The position numbers and the translations under genes are program-made. The notes beneath the pieces were generated by a model. The model ran no database searches, was not told where the DNA came from, and saw only the letters and a list, made by a program, of their open reading frames with translations. Source: Pseudomonadales bacterium (GTDB taxonomy: Bacteria > Pseudomonadota > Gammaproteobacteria > Pseudomonadales > JAHEIH01). Taken from it: a stretch of 6,356 nt of DNA. The DNA is taken from positions 1-6,356 of the forward strand of contig JALRIU010000213.1 of assembly GCA_023255355.1 (NCBI GenBank), given 5' to 3'. This document shows, in pieces, positions 1-6,259 of this stretch (positions are counted from its first letter, which is position 1; every line of letters starts with the position of its first letter).

Positions 1-271
<271 letters not shown>

Positions 272-291
272 TCGCAAGTTAAAAATCTCTG

Positions 292-313
292 GGCCGGCAC
301 CTGTGGGCCGGTC
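292..313 (+). terminator. GC-rich stem-loop after aspS, possible terminator
   Basis: Bases 294-298 (CCGGC) pair with 307-311 (GCCGG), extended outward by G293-U312 and G292-C313 to a 7-bp stem around an 8-base loop. It starts about 20 bases after the aspS stop, where a terminator is expected. It lacks the run of T that follows a standard intrinsic terminator (GTCATTGATG comes next), so it may be a weak terminator, a Rho-assisted 3' end or an mRNA-stabilising hairpin. Confidence 0.4.
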
Positions 314-410
314 ATTGATGATCGCTTCATTGATTTAAACCTTCCTTTCATAATAAGCCTGTTGATATATCGACTCAGTGGTTTAGCTTAACTAAGCACA
401 CTATCTTAGA

Positions 411-427
411 TTTTGAATTGTTCAAAA
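411..427. repeat. Perfect 17-bp palindrome, possible operator
   Basis: TTTTGAA (411-417) and TTCAAAA (421-427) are perfect inverted copies around TTG. It lies about 55 bases upstream of the candidate ruvC -35 element. The dyad could be the binding site of a dimeric regulator. As RNA it would be an A/U-rich hairpin with a 3-base loop and no following U-tract, so a terminator is unlikely. I do not recognise the regulator, and AT-rich DNA produces such dyads by chance. Confidence 0.35.
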
Positions 428-465
428 ATACTTGTTGGATGCGTTATTTAATCCTGTAAAAGCCA

Positions 466-494
466 TAGACTTTTTGATGTGATATGGGCAGAAT
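466..494 (+). promoter_or_regulatory. Candidate sigma70 promoter for ruvC operon
   Basis: TAGACT (466-471) and CAGAAT (489-494) each match 4 of 6 consensus bases (TTGACA and TATAAT) with an ideal 17-base spacer. The predicted start, near 500-501, falls inside the LexA box, a normal arrangement for an SOS promoter, and leaves a leader of about 22 bases before ruvC. TTGATG (474-479) is another possible -35 element but has no good -10 partner. The call rests on spacing and the LexA site more than on element strength. Confidence 0.35.
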
Positions 495-496
495 GC

Positions 497-512
497 CTGT
501 ATACATTAACAG
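497..512. promoter_or_regulatory. LexA box (SOS operator) before ruvC
   Basis: CTGTATACATTAACAG fits the gammaproteobacterial LexA operator CTGT-N8-ACAG exactly, with an AT-rich, alternating-type centre as in strong E. coli sites. It ends ten bases before the ruvC ATG and overlaps the predicted transcription start, so bound LexA would block initiation. The genes that follow are recombinational repair genes, which strongly supports the call. In E. coli the SOS box serves ruvAB and ruvC is outside it. Here the box precedes ruvC and so would cover the whole ruvCAB set. Confidence 0.85.
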
Positions 513-522
513 TGGTATTGGC

Positions 523-1041
523 ATGGCATTGATTCTGGGGATTGACCCGGGTTCGCGAATTACAGGCTTTGGCATTATTAATTATTACGCCGGTAAATCA
601 GAGTATGTAACAAGTGGTTGTATTCGGATTCCAGACTTGGAGTTACCCGAACGCTTGAAATACATTTTTGATAACGTCTGTGAAATTATCGAGCGCTTCA
701 GTCCACAAGAAGTGGCAGTAGAACAAGTCTTTATGGCCAAAAATGCTGCTTCGGCGTTGAAGCTTGGGCAGGCTCGTGGTGCAGCCATCGTTGCAGCGGG
801 CTTTCATGATCTTCCTGTCAGTGAATATTCTGCGCGGCAAATTAAACAAGCTGTTGTGGGCACTGGGGCAGCAAACAAAGAGCAAGTTCAGCATATGATT
901 AAAGTCTTGCTTAAGTTACCCGCCGCACCTCAAGCCGACGCTGCCGACGCCTTAGGCGCTGCGCTATGTCATATCAATACCCAAGCTAACTTAATAAAAA
1001 TGGCCGGCGCTAAAGCAGTGCGCCGCGGTAGAATTCGCTAG
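523..1041 (+). CDS. ruvC: Crossover junction endodeoxyribonuclease RuvC
   Basis: RuvC is the dimeric, metal-dependent nuclease that cuts Holliday junctions symmetrically during recombinational repair, acting with RuvAB. The product is 172 residues (E. coli 173), an RNase H-like fold. The four catalytic acids are all visible: D8 in GIDPGSR, E67 in VEQVF, and D139 and D142 in QADAADAL. F70, the aromatic next to the active site, and the helix [14 protein letters not shown] (from K73) are also present. The frame is open back to an ATG at 484, but the family begins MxxILGIDPG, so ATG 523 is chosen. The extra 13 codons would also run through the LexA box. The ribosome-binding site is poor: only AGTGG at 511-515, seven bases before the start. 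It is the first gene of the ruvCAB-tol-pal run, probably LexA-repressed, and is followed by ruvA after 8 bases. Confidence 0.97.
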   Translation: MALILGIDPGSRITGFGIINYYAGKSEYVTSGCIRIPDLELPERLKYIFDNVCEIIERFSPQEVAVEQVFMAKNAASALKLGQARGAAIVAAGFHDLPVSEYSARQIKQAVVGTGAANKEQVQHMIKVLLKLPAAPQADAADALGAALCHINTQANLIKMAGAKAVRRGRIR

Positions 1042-1049
1042 GAGACGGC

Positions 1050-1661
1050 ATGATTGGTCGCATAAAAGGTACCATCATTGAAAAACAAGCCCCCGAGTTG
1101 CTGATTGATGTCAACGGTGTGGGTTATGAAGTTTTCGCGCCAATGTCGACCTTCTATCGATTGCCAAGTTTGGGTGAAGTTGTAGTTTTGTATACCCATT
1201 TTGTGGTTCGCGAAGACGCACAATTGTTATATGGCTTCTTTGATAAACAAGAGCGTTTACTTTTCAGAACCTTGATTAAAGTTAATGGTGTTGGTCCTAA
1301 GTTGGCGCTGACTATATTGTCAGGTATTGAGGCAGACGATTTTGTTCGCAGCGTGCATCGTGGTGATAGTGATGCACTGGTTCGTTTGCCTGGTGTTGGT
1401 AAGAAAACCGCTGAGCGTTTAATTATCGAGATGAAGGATCGCTTAAAAGATTGGCAGGTTGACGGCGGCAATATTACGAGTACGCCTGTGCACGATACGG
1501 TTGTTAGTCATAACGTAATTATTGCAGATGCAGAAAGTGCCCTAGTTGCTCTTGGTTATAAACCTACAGAAGCGGCTAAAGCGATCGCAGCAGTCAAAGG
1601 TGATATCGAAAGTAGTGAAGAGCTCATTAGGGCTGCATTGAAAGCGATGGTGAGCAAATGA
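1050..1661 (+). CDS. ruvA: Holliday junction DNA helicase subunit RuvA
   Basis: RuvA forms a tetramer that holds the Holliday junction in a flat cross and loads the RuvB rings. The product is 203 residues, the same length as in E. coli. Domain I (about 1-62) is an OB fold starting MIGRIKG; it carries the acidic pin E55-D56 that separates strands at the crossover. Domain II has two helix-hairpin-helix motifs, VNGVGPK (78-84) and [12 protein letters not shown] (113-124), which contact the DNA backbone. A variable linker (about 140-156) leads to domain III (about 157-203), the three-helix part that touches RuvB and contains [13 protein letters not shown] strong AGGAGA (1040-1045) overlaps the ruvC stop and sits four bases before the ATG. 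The stop overlaps the ruvB start (ATGA), suggesting translational coupling. No oddities. Confidence 0.97.
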   Translation: MIGRIKGTIIEKQAPELLIDVNGVGYEVFAPMSTFYRLPSLGEVVVLYTHFVVREDAQLLYGFFDKQERLLFRTLIKVNGVGPKLALTILSGIEADDFVRSVHRGDSDALVRLPGVGKKTAERLIIEMKDRLKDWQVDGGNITSTPVHDTVVSHNVIIADAESALVALGYKPTEAAKAIAAVKGDIESSEELIRAALKAMVSK

Positions 1662-2695
1662 TAGAAACTGATCGACTCATTGCCCCAGAGCAGAATGGCC
1701 GTGAAGACGTTATAGATAGGGCCATTCGTCCCAAAATGTTGGATGACTACACTGGTCAGCCAGTAGTCCGCGAGCAGATGGGCATTTTCATGCAGGCCGC
1801 CAAGCTGCGCAGTGAGCCACTAGATCATACCTTGATTTTTGGCCCGCCTGGCCTTGGTAAAACAACTTTGGCTAACATTATCGCCAATGAAATGAACGTG
1901 CAGTTAAAGACCACCTCTGGACCTGTGTTGGAAAAAGCTGGCGACCTTGCAGCGCTGATGACTAATCTTGAAGAAGGCGATGTTCTTTTCATTGATGAGA
2001 TTCATCGCTTAAGCCCCTACGTTGAAGAAATCCTCTATCCCGCTATGGAAGATTACCAGCTAGACATTATGATAGGTGAAGGTCCTGCAGCGCGTTCGAT
2101 AAAACTCGACTTGCCGCCGTTTACCTTAGTTGGAGCGACCACCCGTGCCGGGTTGTTGACCTCACCGTTACGTGATCGTTTTGGTATTGTGCAGCGCCTT
2201 GAATACTATAATGTCGAGGATCTTTCCACGATTGTGCAACGCTCGGCGCGTATACTTGGTCTTGAGATGGAAGAGCAGGGCGCTATTGAAATTGCCCAGC
2301 GCTCGCGCGGCACACCGCGTATTGCCAATCGACTACTGCGACGAGTGCGTGATTTTGCAGAAGTTAAAGGCGATGGAGTAGTCACTCAAGGCATCGCTGA
2401 TATGGCACTCAATATGCTCAACGTTGATGTATGTGGCTTTGATCATATGGACCGCAGATTGTTGCTAGCCATGATCGAAAAGTTTGATGGTGGGCCTGTT
2501 GGTGTAGAAAGTTTAGCGGCAGCAATCAGTGAAGAGCGCGATACCATTGAGGATGTGCTTGAGCCCTATTTAATCCAACAAGGCTACATGATGCGTACAC
2601 CGCGAGGTCGAGTGGCGACGTTGCGTGCTTATGAACATTTTGGTTTAGTGCCAACCGGTTCTAGCCATGTTGCACAAAAAAATTTAGACCTATGA
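1658..2695 (+). CDS. ruvB: Holliday junction branch migration ATPase RuvB
   Basis: RuvB is the hexameric AAA+ motor that pulls DNA through the RuvA-bound junction. The product is 345 residues, within the family range. Seen: [12 protein letters not shown] near the N-terminus, Walker [10 protein letters not shown] (62-70), Walker B VLFIDEIH (109-116) with D113 and E114, sensor 1 GATTRAG (159-165), arginine finger R174 in PLRDRFG, and the sensor 2 region [12 protein letters not shown] (218-229). The C-terminal winged helix (about 257-331) keeps RTPRGRVAT (313-321), the DNA-contacting wing. Residues 332-345 are a variable polar tail. The ATG overlaps the ruvA stop by four bases, and its own stop overlaps the ybgC start in the same way. 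All catalytic residues are intact, so the full RuvABC set should work. A run of seven A (2676-2682) lies just before the stop. Confidence 0.98.
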   Translation: MIETDRLIAPEQNGREDVIDRAIRPKMLDDYTGQPVVREQMGIFMQAAKLRSEPLDHTLIFGPPGLGKTTLANIIANEMNVQLKTTSGPVLEKAGDLAALMTNLEEGDVLFIDEIHRLSPYVEEILYPAMEDYQLDIMIGEGPAARSIKLDLPPFTLVGATTRAGLLTSPLRDRFGIVQRLEYYNVEDLSTIVQRSARILGLEMEEQGAIEIAQRSRGTPRIANRLLRRVRDFAEVKGDGVVTQGIADMALNMLNVDVCGFDHMDRRLLLAMIEKFDGGPVGVESLAAAISEERDTIEDVLEPYLIQQGYMMRTPRGRVATLRAYEHFGLVPTGSSHVAQKNLDL

Positions 2696-3087
2696 AGGAA
2701 TTTATTTGGCCAGTTCGCGTCTATATCGAGGATACCGATGCAGGTGATATCGTCTATTACGTTAACTACTTAAAATTTATGGAGCGGGCCCGTACCGAGT
2801 ATTTAAGAGCGCTCGGTTACGACAAAAATTTTATCTTTAATTTGGATATGATGTTTGTGGTGGCGTCGGCCCATGTTGATTATTTGGCACCGGCCATGCT
2901 GGATGATGAATTAACAGTGGTTACCACACCGATTAAAGTGGCAAGAAGTTATATTGAAATGCAGCAGGATGTTTATCGCAACGATACCTTATTGTGCCGT
3001 GGTCATTTAAAAATTGCCTGCGTTGATCGCACTATGAAACCTAAAGGGATGCCGCAAAATATGCGACAGACCTTTGCTGACTTATAA
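2692..3087 (+). CDS. ybgC: Tol-Pal-associated acyl-CoA thioesterase YbgC
   Basis: YbgC is a cytoplasmic hotdog-fold thioesterase of the 4HBT family that is usually the first gene of the tol-pal cluster. In other bacteria it hydrolyses acyl-CoA thioesters and has been linked to phospholipid metabolism. The product is 131 residues (E. coli 134). The signature [20 protein letters not shown] (13-32) covers the active-site loop and the start of the central helix. D16 matches the catalytic aspartate (E. coli D18). The residue that is His25 in E. coli is Tyr23 here, and Gly21 of E. coli is Asp19. The rest is typical: [20 protein letters not shown], then an extended sheet ending in [12 protein letters not shown]. 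The start overlaps the ruvB stop (ATGA) and has no Shine-Dalgarno sequence before it, so translation probably depends on ribosomes finishing ruvB. Its exact substrate cannot be read from sequence. Confidence 0.93.
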   Translation: MKEFIWPVRVYIEDTDAGDIVYYVNYLKFMERARTEYLRALGYDKNFIFNLDMMFVVASAHVDYLAPAMLDDELTVVTTPIKVARSYIEMQQDVYRNDTLLCRGHLKIACVDRTMKPKGMPQNMRQTFADL

Positions 3088-3092
3088 AAGGA
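3088..3092 (+). promoter_or_regulatory. Ribosome-binding site fixing the tolQ GTG start
   Basis: AAGGA lies directly after the ybgC stop and six bases before GTG 3099, an ideal distance. The next in-frame ATG (3111) would be 18 bases away, too far. This decides the GTG as the tolQ start. Confidence 0.75.
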
Positions 3093-3098
3093 AATCCC

Positions 3099-3800
3099 GT
3101 GAACGACGAAATGTCATTATGGACGTTAATTAGTGGCGCCAGTGTTTTGGTGCAAATGGTTATGTTGTTGTTAATGATTGCTTCGATGCTATCGTGGTGG
3201 ATGATTGTGCAGCGCACCATGTACTACGCGGCGAGTAAGCGCAATTACCAATTATTTGAACGACAATTTTGGTCGGGTGTCGATCTGGCCCAGTTATTTC
3301 GTAAAAGCGTCAGCAAACCAGCACTGGCGGGTGTTGAGAGTATTTTCGTAGCAGGTTTTAAAGAATTTACTCGTCTGCGTCAGCAGTCAGCGGCAGACCC
3401 TGATGCCATTATGCAAGGTGCTGAGCGCGCAATGCGGGTTGCCGTTGCTCGCGAAGAAGAGAAGCTCGAAAAATATTTACCCTTTTTGGCTACGGTAGGT
3501 TCTACCTCGCCCTATGTTGGTTTGTTTGGGACGGTGTGGGGCATTATGAATGCCTTCCGTGGATTGGCTAATGTTCAGCAAGCTACCCTTGCCACCGTCG
3601 CACCGGGTATTGCCGAGGCCTTGATCGCCACAGCAATGGGATTGTTTGCAGCGATTCCTGCGGTCATTGCTTATAACCGATTCTCGTCGCGCATGGACAA
3701 CTTGCTGGCAAATTATGATACCTTCGCTGACGAGTTTTCCAGTATTTTACATCGTCAGGCGCATGCTAAATCACGTCAACAGGATGAAAATAATGGCTAG
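3099..3800 (+). CDS. tolQ: Tol-Pal inner-membrane motor subunit TolQ
   Basis: TolQ is the MotA/ExbB-type stator protein that, with TolR, uses the proton gradient to energise TolA, keeping the outer membrane attached and constricting at the division site. The product is 233 residues (E. coli 230). Three membrane segments are visible: about 16-37 (VLVQMVMLLLMIASMLSWW), about 127-150 and about 169-191. A cytoplasmic loop with FWSGVDLAQLF and a basic/acidic helix lies between the first two. The conserved GLFGTVWGIM (141-150) carries T145, and APGIAEALIATA (168-179) carries T178; both threonines line the proton path in E. coli TolQ. GTG 3099 is the start because of its well-placed AAGGA; an ATG at 3111 is the alternative. 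It starts 11 bases after ybgC and overlaps tolR by eight bases. Confidence 0.97.
   Translation: MNDEMSLWTLISGASVLVQMVMLLLMIASMLSWWMIVQRTMYYAASKRNYQLFERQFWSGVDLAQLFRKSVSKPALAGVESIFVAGFKEFTRLRQQSAADPDAIMQGAERAMRVAVAREEEKLEKYLPFLATVGSTSPYVGLFGTVWGIMNAFRGLANVQQATLATVAPGIAEALIATAMGLFAAIPAVIAYNRFSSRMDNLLANYDTFADEFSSILHRQAHAKSRQQDENNG
3781..3784 (+). promoter_or_regulatory. Ribosome-binding site fixing the tolR start
   Basis: AGGA lies inside the end of tolQ, eight bases before ATG 3793. It supports that ATG over the in-frame ATG at 3784, which overlaps the AGGA itself, and over the far-upstream ATG at 3646, which is deep within tolQ. Confidence 0.6.
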
Positions 3801-4206
3801 ACGCCAGCGTCGCAAACTCAACGCGGATATTAACGTGGTGCCCTACATCGACGTTATGTTGGTGTTGTTGGTCATTTTTATGGTCACTGCGCCGCTGTTA
3901 ATGCAAGGCGTTGAGGTCGAGTTGCCAGAGGCTAATGCTAAGCCTGTTGTTCAGGCAGACGAGGAACCATTGGTTGTCTCGCTTAAACAAGATGGTAGTA
4001 TCTACCTGAATCTTGGCGGCGAGCAACAAGCATTGAGTGCTGATGAGCTATATAAGAAAGTTGAAATTATTATGCGTCGCAATGCGCAAAAGCCTGTGAT
4101 TGTATGGGGTGATAAACGTGTTCCCTATGGCGAGGTGGTTTCTTTAATGGCAGGTTTGCAAAATGCTGGCGTGCCCAATGTCGGATTGGCAACAGAGGCA
4201 CCGTGA
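3793..4206 (+). CDS. tolR: Tol-Pal inner-membrane motor subunit TolR
   Basis: TolR is the ExbD/MotB-like partner of TolQ; it carries the proton-accepting aspartate and a periplasmic domain thought to bind peptidoglycan. From ATG 3793 the product is 137 residues (E. coli 142). It has a short basic cytoplasmic tip (ARRQRRKLN), then one membrane segment, about 15-36, containing VVPYIDVMLVLLVIFM with D20 equivalent to E. coli D23. The periplasmic domain (about 40-137) has the ExbD-like pattern VEVELPEA, then PVIVWGDKRVPYGEVVSLM and GVPNVGLATE. The frame is open back to 3646, but that stretch is shadow coding of tolQ; family members begin MAR-basic-basic, which fits 3793. It overlaps tolQ by eight bases, and its TGA shares one base with the tolA ATG (TGATG), so coupled translation is likely. 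Confidence 0.96.
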   Translation: MARRQRRKLNADINVVPYIDVMLVLLVIFMVTAPLLMQGVEVELPEANAKPVVQADEEPLVVSLKQDGSIYLNLGGEQQALSADELYKKVEIIMRRNAQKPVIVWGDKRVPYGEVVSLMAGLQNAGVPNVGLATEAP

Positions 4207-4940
4207 TGCGCTGGCTCAGAGCCTATGGTTTACCTGCCTTTATGACTGTGATAATCCATGCAGCTTTAGCATGGTTATTACTGGTTGGTTGGAGTGGCGA
4301 GCACGCGTTTTCTGAGCCGATAGTGAAACCTTCGATGATTAAGGCAACGATGATTGAATTGCCAAAAAAGTCAGCGGATAACCCGAAGGCTGAAAAAAAG
4401 GCTACACCCGCCAAGAAAAAGCCAAAACCTGCTCCCAAAAAGACACCGCCAAAGGAAAAGCCCGCGCCCAAGCAAACCCCGACGGTTAAGCCTGCAAGCA
4501 AACCTGTCGAGAAAAAGGTCGAACCTAAGCCAAAACCAAAACCAGAGCCTGTGGTAACGCCACCACCAAAAGTATTAGATATTGATTTTAGCGATGAGTT
4601 GGCAGCGGAAGATGCTGCGCGTCAGGCCGAATCCGAGTTAGATGTGGTTAATAGTTATATTGCCAAAATCATCGCGGTTGTGGAGAGTGTTTGGAGTCGT
4701 CCACCCAGTGCTCGTAATGGTATGGAAGTTATGTTGCTCGTTAACTTGATTCCCACGGGTGAGGTCGTTAATGTATCCGTTGCAACCAGCAGTGGTAACA
4801 CAGCCTTTGACACCAGTGCGGTCAATGCGGTTTATCGCGCTGAGCGATTCGAAGATTTACGCGGTATGAAGCCGGCATTGTTTGAAGCCAACTTTCGTCG
4901 ATTTTATATGAAATTTAAACCAGAGGATTTGCGCCTGTGA
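4206..4940 (+). CDS. tolA: Tol-Pal envelope transducer TolA
   Basis: TolA is anchored in the inner membrane by one helix, spans the periplasm and contacts TolB and Pal, passing on TolQR energy. The product is 244 residues, far shorter than E. coli TolA (421). Residues 9-29 are the membrane anchor, with T14 and H18 in the Ser-x3-His positions that contact TolQR. Residues 53-122 are a linker in which 43 of 70 residues are Lys or Pro, more like TonB than the long Ala/Lys/Glu helix of enteric TolA. A short helical stretch (about 128-160) leads to domain III (about 147-244): VWSRPPSARNGM, IPTGEVVNVSVATSSG, FDTSAVNAVYRAERF. No cysteines are present. ATG 4206 is preferred over GTG 4203 because AGAGG (4194-4198) is seven bases ahead. 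The context makes TolA, not TonB, the secure call. Confidence 0.94.
   Translation: MRWLRAYGLPAFMTVIIHAALAWLLLVGWSGEHAFSEPIVKPSMIKATMIELPKKSADNPKAEKKATPAKKKPKPAPKKTPPKEKPAPKQTPTVKPASKPVEKKVEPKPKPKPEPVVTPPPKVLDIDFSDELAAEDAARQAESELDVVNSYIAKIIAVVESVWSRPPSARNGMEVMLLVNLIPTGEVVNVSVATSSGNTAFDTSAVNAVYRAERFEDLRGMKPALFEANFRRFYMKFKPEDLRL
4394..4400 (+). other. In-frame slippery heptamer A AAA AAG in tolA
   Basis: The tolA codons GAA AAA AAG (4392-4400) form the heptamer A-AAA-AAG in the phase that permits -1 slippage, the same heptamer used in E. coli dnaX. A GAAGG lies four bases upstream. No convincing downstream structure was identified by eye. A -1 shift would add about 29 codons and stop at TAA within 4486-4490. 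It may be only a by-product of the Lys-rich linker. Confidence 0.2.
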
Positions 4941-6259
4941 AACGTTTTTGGATAATTGCCTTGTTGCTTGTATCATCATGGGTACAAGCAGAGTTAACTA
5001 TTGAAGTTACCCAGGGTCAGGATAACCCAGTCACCATTGCGGTTGTGCCTTTTTCAAATAGTGGCGTTGAAGTAACTGAAGACCTAACTGCAATCGTTAG
5101 CGCTGATCTTTATCGCAGTGGTCGTTTTTCACCACTTTCCGTGTTTGATATGTTGAGCCAGCCGCATAACCCGAATGAGGTCTTTTATAACGAATGGCGC
5201 GCTGTTAGTAGCGATTATGTATTGATTGGTCGTATTGCGCCCGATGGTTTTGGTAGGATTCGCGTTAATGTCGAACTATTCGATGTGTTGCGACAGTCTA
5301 TGATTATGGAGTTCGCTTCCAACGGTGGTGTCTTAGAGCAACGTGACATGGCACATGCCATCAGCGATGCTGTGTTTGCTAAATTGACAGGTATGCCAGG
5401 TGCCTTCTCTACGAAAATCGCTTATGTTTCTGGTAAAAATGACTTTTCCGGCAATGGTGTTAATTATAACAACCGCTTGATGATTGCCGATGTAGATGGT
5501 GCCAGAGAGCGTATGTTGCTCGAATCAGAGCAGCCTATCTTATCGCCTAGTTGGTCACCTGATGCTAAGAAAATTGCCTACGTGAGTTTTGAGTCTGGTG
5601 ATCCATCCATTTATATCTATGATCTCGCCACTAATGTTCGCCAAAAAATTACCAGTTTCTCAGGGCTTAACAGTGCTCCTGCTTGGTCACCCGATGGCAA
5701 AAGTTTGGCAATGGTGTTATCAAAAAGCGGCAATCCTGACATTTATGTACTAGATTTAGAGTCTCGTAAACTTCGTCAATTAACTCGCCATTATGGGATT
5801 GATACTGAGCCAAGTTGGTTGCCAGATGGCTCTGCTTTAGTATTTACATCTGATAGGGCGGGGCAGCCGCAGATTTATCAGGTGGATATAAATTCAGGCT
5901 ATGAGGAGAGGTTAACGTTTGACGGTAATTACAATGCCAGAGCGCGAGTCTTGCTTGATGGCAGCGGAATTGTTTTAATTCACCGTAGCGAAGGTTATAA
6001 AGATTTCCATATAGCCTTGCAAAATATAGCGCGTGGCACCATTAAGGTGTTGACCGAGACAGTCCTAGATGAGTCCCCTACGGTGGCACCAAATGGTAGT
6101 ACTGTTTTGTACGCTACAAGAAATAATGGAAAAGGTATACTCGCAGCTGTATCCGTAGACGGTAATGTGAAATATAATATTCCATCTAATTCCAGAGATG
6201 TTAGGGAACCAGCATGGTCACCCTACATTGCGGACCACAAATTCTTTTTGACACAGTAA
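4937..6259 (+). CDS. tolB: Periplasmic Tol-Pal beta-propeller protein TolB
   Basis: TolB is a soluble periplasmic protein that binds Pal and TolA and helps recycle Pal to the division site. The product is 440 residues (E. coli 430). Residues 1-18 are a Sec signal peptide: MKRF, a hydrophobic core, then cleavage after VQA. The mature N-terminus ELTIEV is the segment that contacts TolA in E. coli. Domain 1 (about 19-155) contains VVPFSNSG, ADLYRSGRF and YVLIGRI. The beta-propeller (about 160-440) shows repeated blades with PD40-type motifs: PSWSPDAKKIAYVS, PAWSPDGKSLAMV, PSWLPDGSALVFTSDRAG, PTVAPNGSTVLYA and PAWSPY. The start is GTG 4937, overlapping the tolA stop by four bases, with GAGGA (4923-4927) nine bases ahead. 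The signal peptide fits this start exactly. The stop is TAA, followed after 12 bases by pal. Confidence 0.97.
   Translation: MKRFWIIALLLVSSWVQAELTIEVTQGQDNPVTIAVVPFSNSGVEVTEDLTAIVSADLYRSGRFSPLSVFDMLSQPHNPNEVFYNEWRAVSSDYVLIGRIAPDGFGRIRVNVELFDVLRQSMIMEFASNGGVLEQRDMAHAISDAVFAKLTGMPGAFSTKIAYVSGKNDFSGNGVNYNNRLMIADVDGARERMLLESEQPILSPSWSPDAKKIAYVSFESGDPSIYIYDLATNVRQKITSFSGLNSAPAWSPDGKSLAMVLSKSGNPDIYVLDLESRKLRQLTRHYGIDTEPSWLPDGSALVFTSDRAGQPQIYQVDINSGYEERLTFDGNYNARARVLLDGSGIVLIHRSEGYKDFHIALQNIARGTIKVLTETVLDESPTVAPNGSTVLYATRNNGKGILAAVSVDGNVKYNIPSNSRDVREPAWSPYIADHKFFLTQ

Larger units (their letters stand above)
272..522. other. Non-coding gap between aspS and ruvC
   Basis: No gene is visible in these 251 bases on either strand. 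After the aspS stem-loop the region becomes AT-rich. It contains a near-palindrome GTTGATATATCGAC (361-374, one mismatched pair), a short inverted repeat GCTTA-AC-TAAGC (386-397), a perfect 7+3+7 inverted repeat (411-427), a weak promoter-like pair (466-494) and a LexA box (497-512). An ATG-initiated frame opening at 484 runs into ruvC, but the match to RuvC begins only at 523, so bases 484-522 are treated as leader. In many gammaproteobacteria yebC sits in this interval. No remnant of it is seen here. Confidence 0.7.

Noticed and set aside
312..334. Direct repeat TCATTGAT at 312-319 and 327-334
   Set aside because: Only two 8-base copies in AT-rich DNA; too little to call a regulatory or mobile repeat.
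484..522. Upstream ATG extending RuvC by 13 residues
   Set aside because: RuvC proteins start at MxxILGIDPG (523); the extension spans the LexA box and has no family support.
585..1471. Several - strand open frames across ruvC and ruvA
   Set aside because: They lie wholly opposite conserved genes and show no recognisable domain or ribosome-binding site.
2172..2381. Alternative + strand open frame within ruvB
   Set aside because: It is in a different frame from a fully conserved AAA+ coding region and has no independent support.
2676..2682. Run of seven A near the ruvB stop as a programmed frameshift
   Set aside because: The codon phase (CAA AAA AAT) does not form a slippery heptamer and the tail is variable, so slippage would have little effect.
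2670..2698. TTGCAC followed by TATGAA as a promoter for ybgC-tol
   Set aside because: The spacer is 15 bases and both elements are weak; not enough to call an internal promoter.
3646..3792. Upstream ATG extending TolR by 49 residues
   Set aside because: The stretch is an out-of-frame reading of tolQ; TolR proteins begin with a short basic tip as at 3793, which has its own ribosome-binding site.
4223..4501. Open frame of 92 codons on the - strand, rich in Gly, Phe and Ala
   Set aside because: It is the complement of the Lys/Pro linker of tolA; its composition is a mirror of AAA/CCA-type codons, with no family resemblance.
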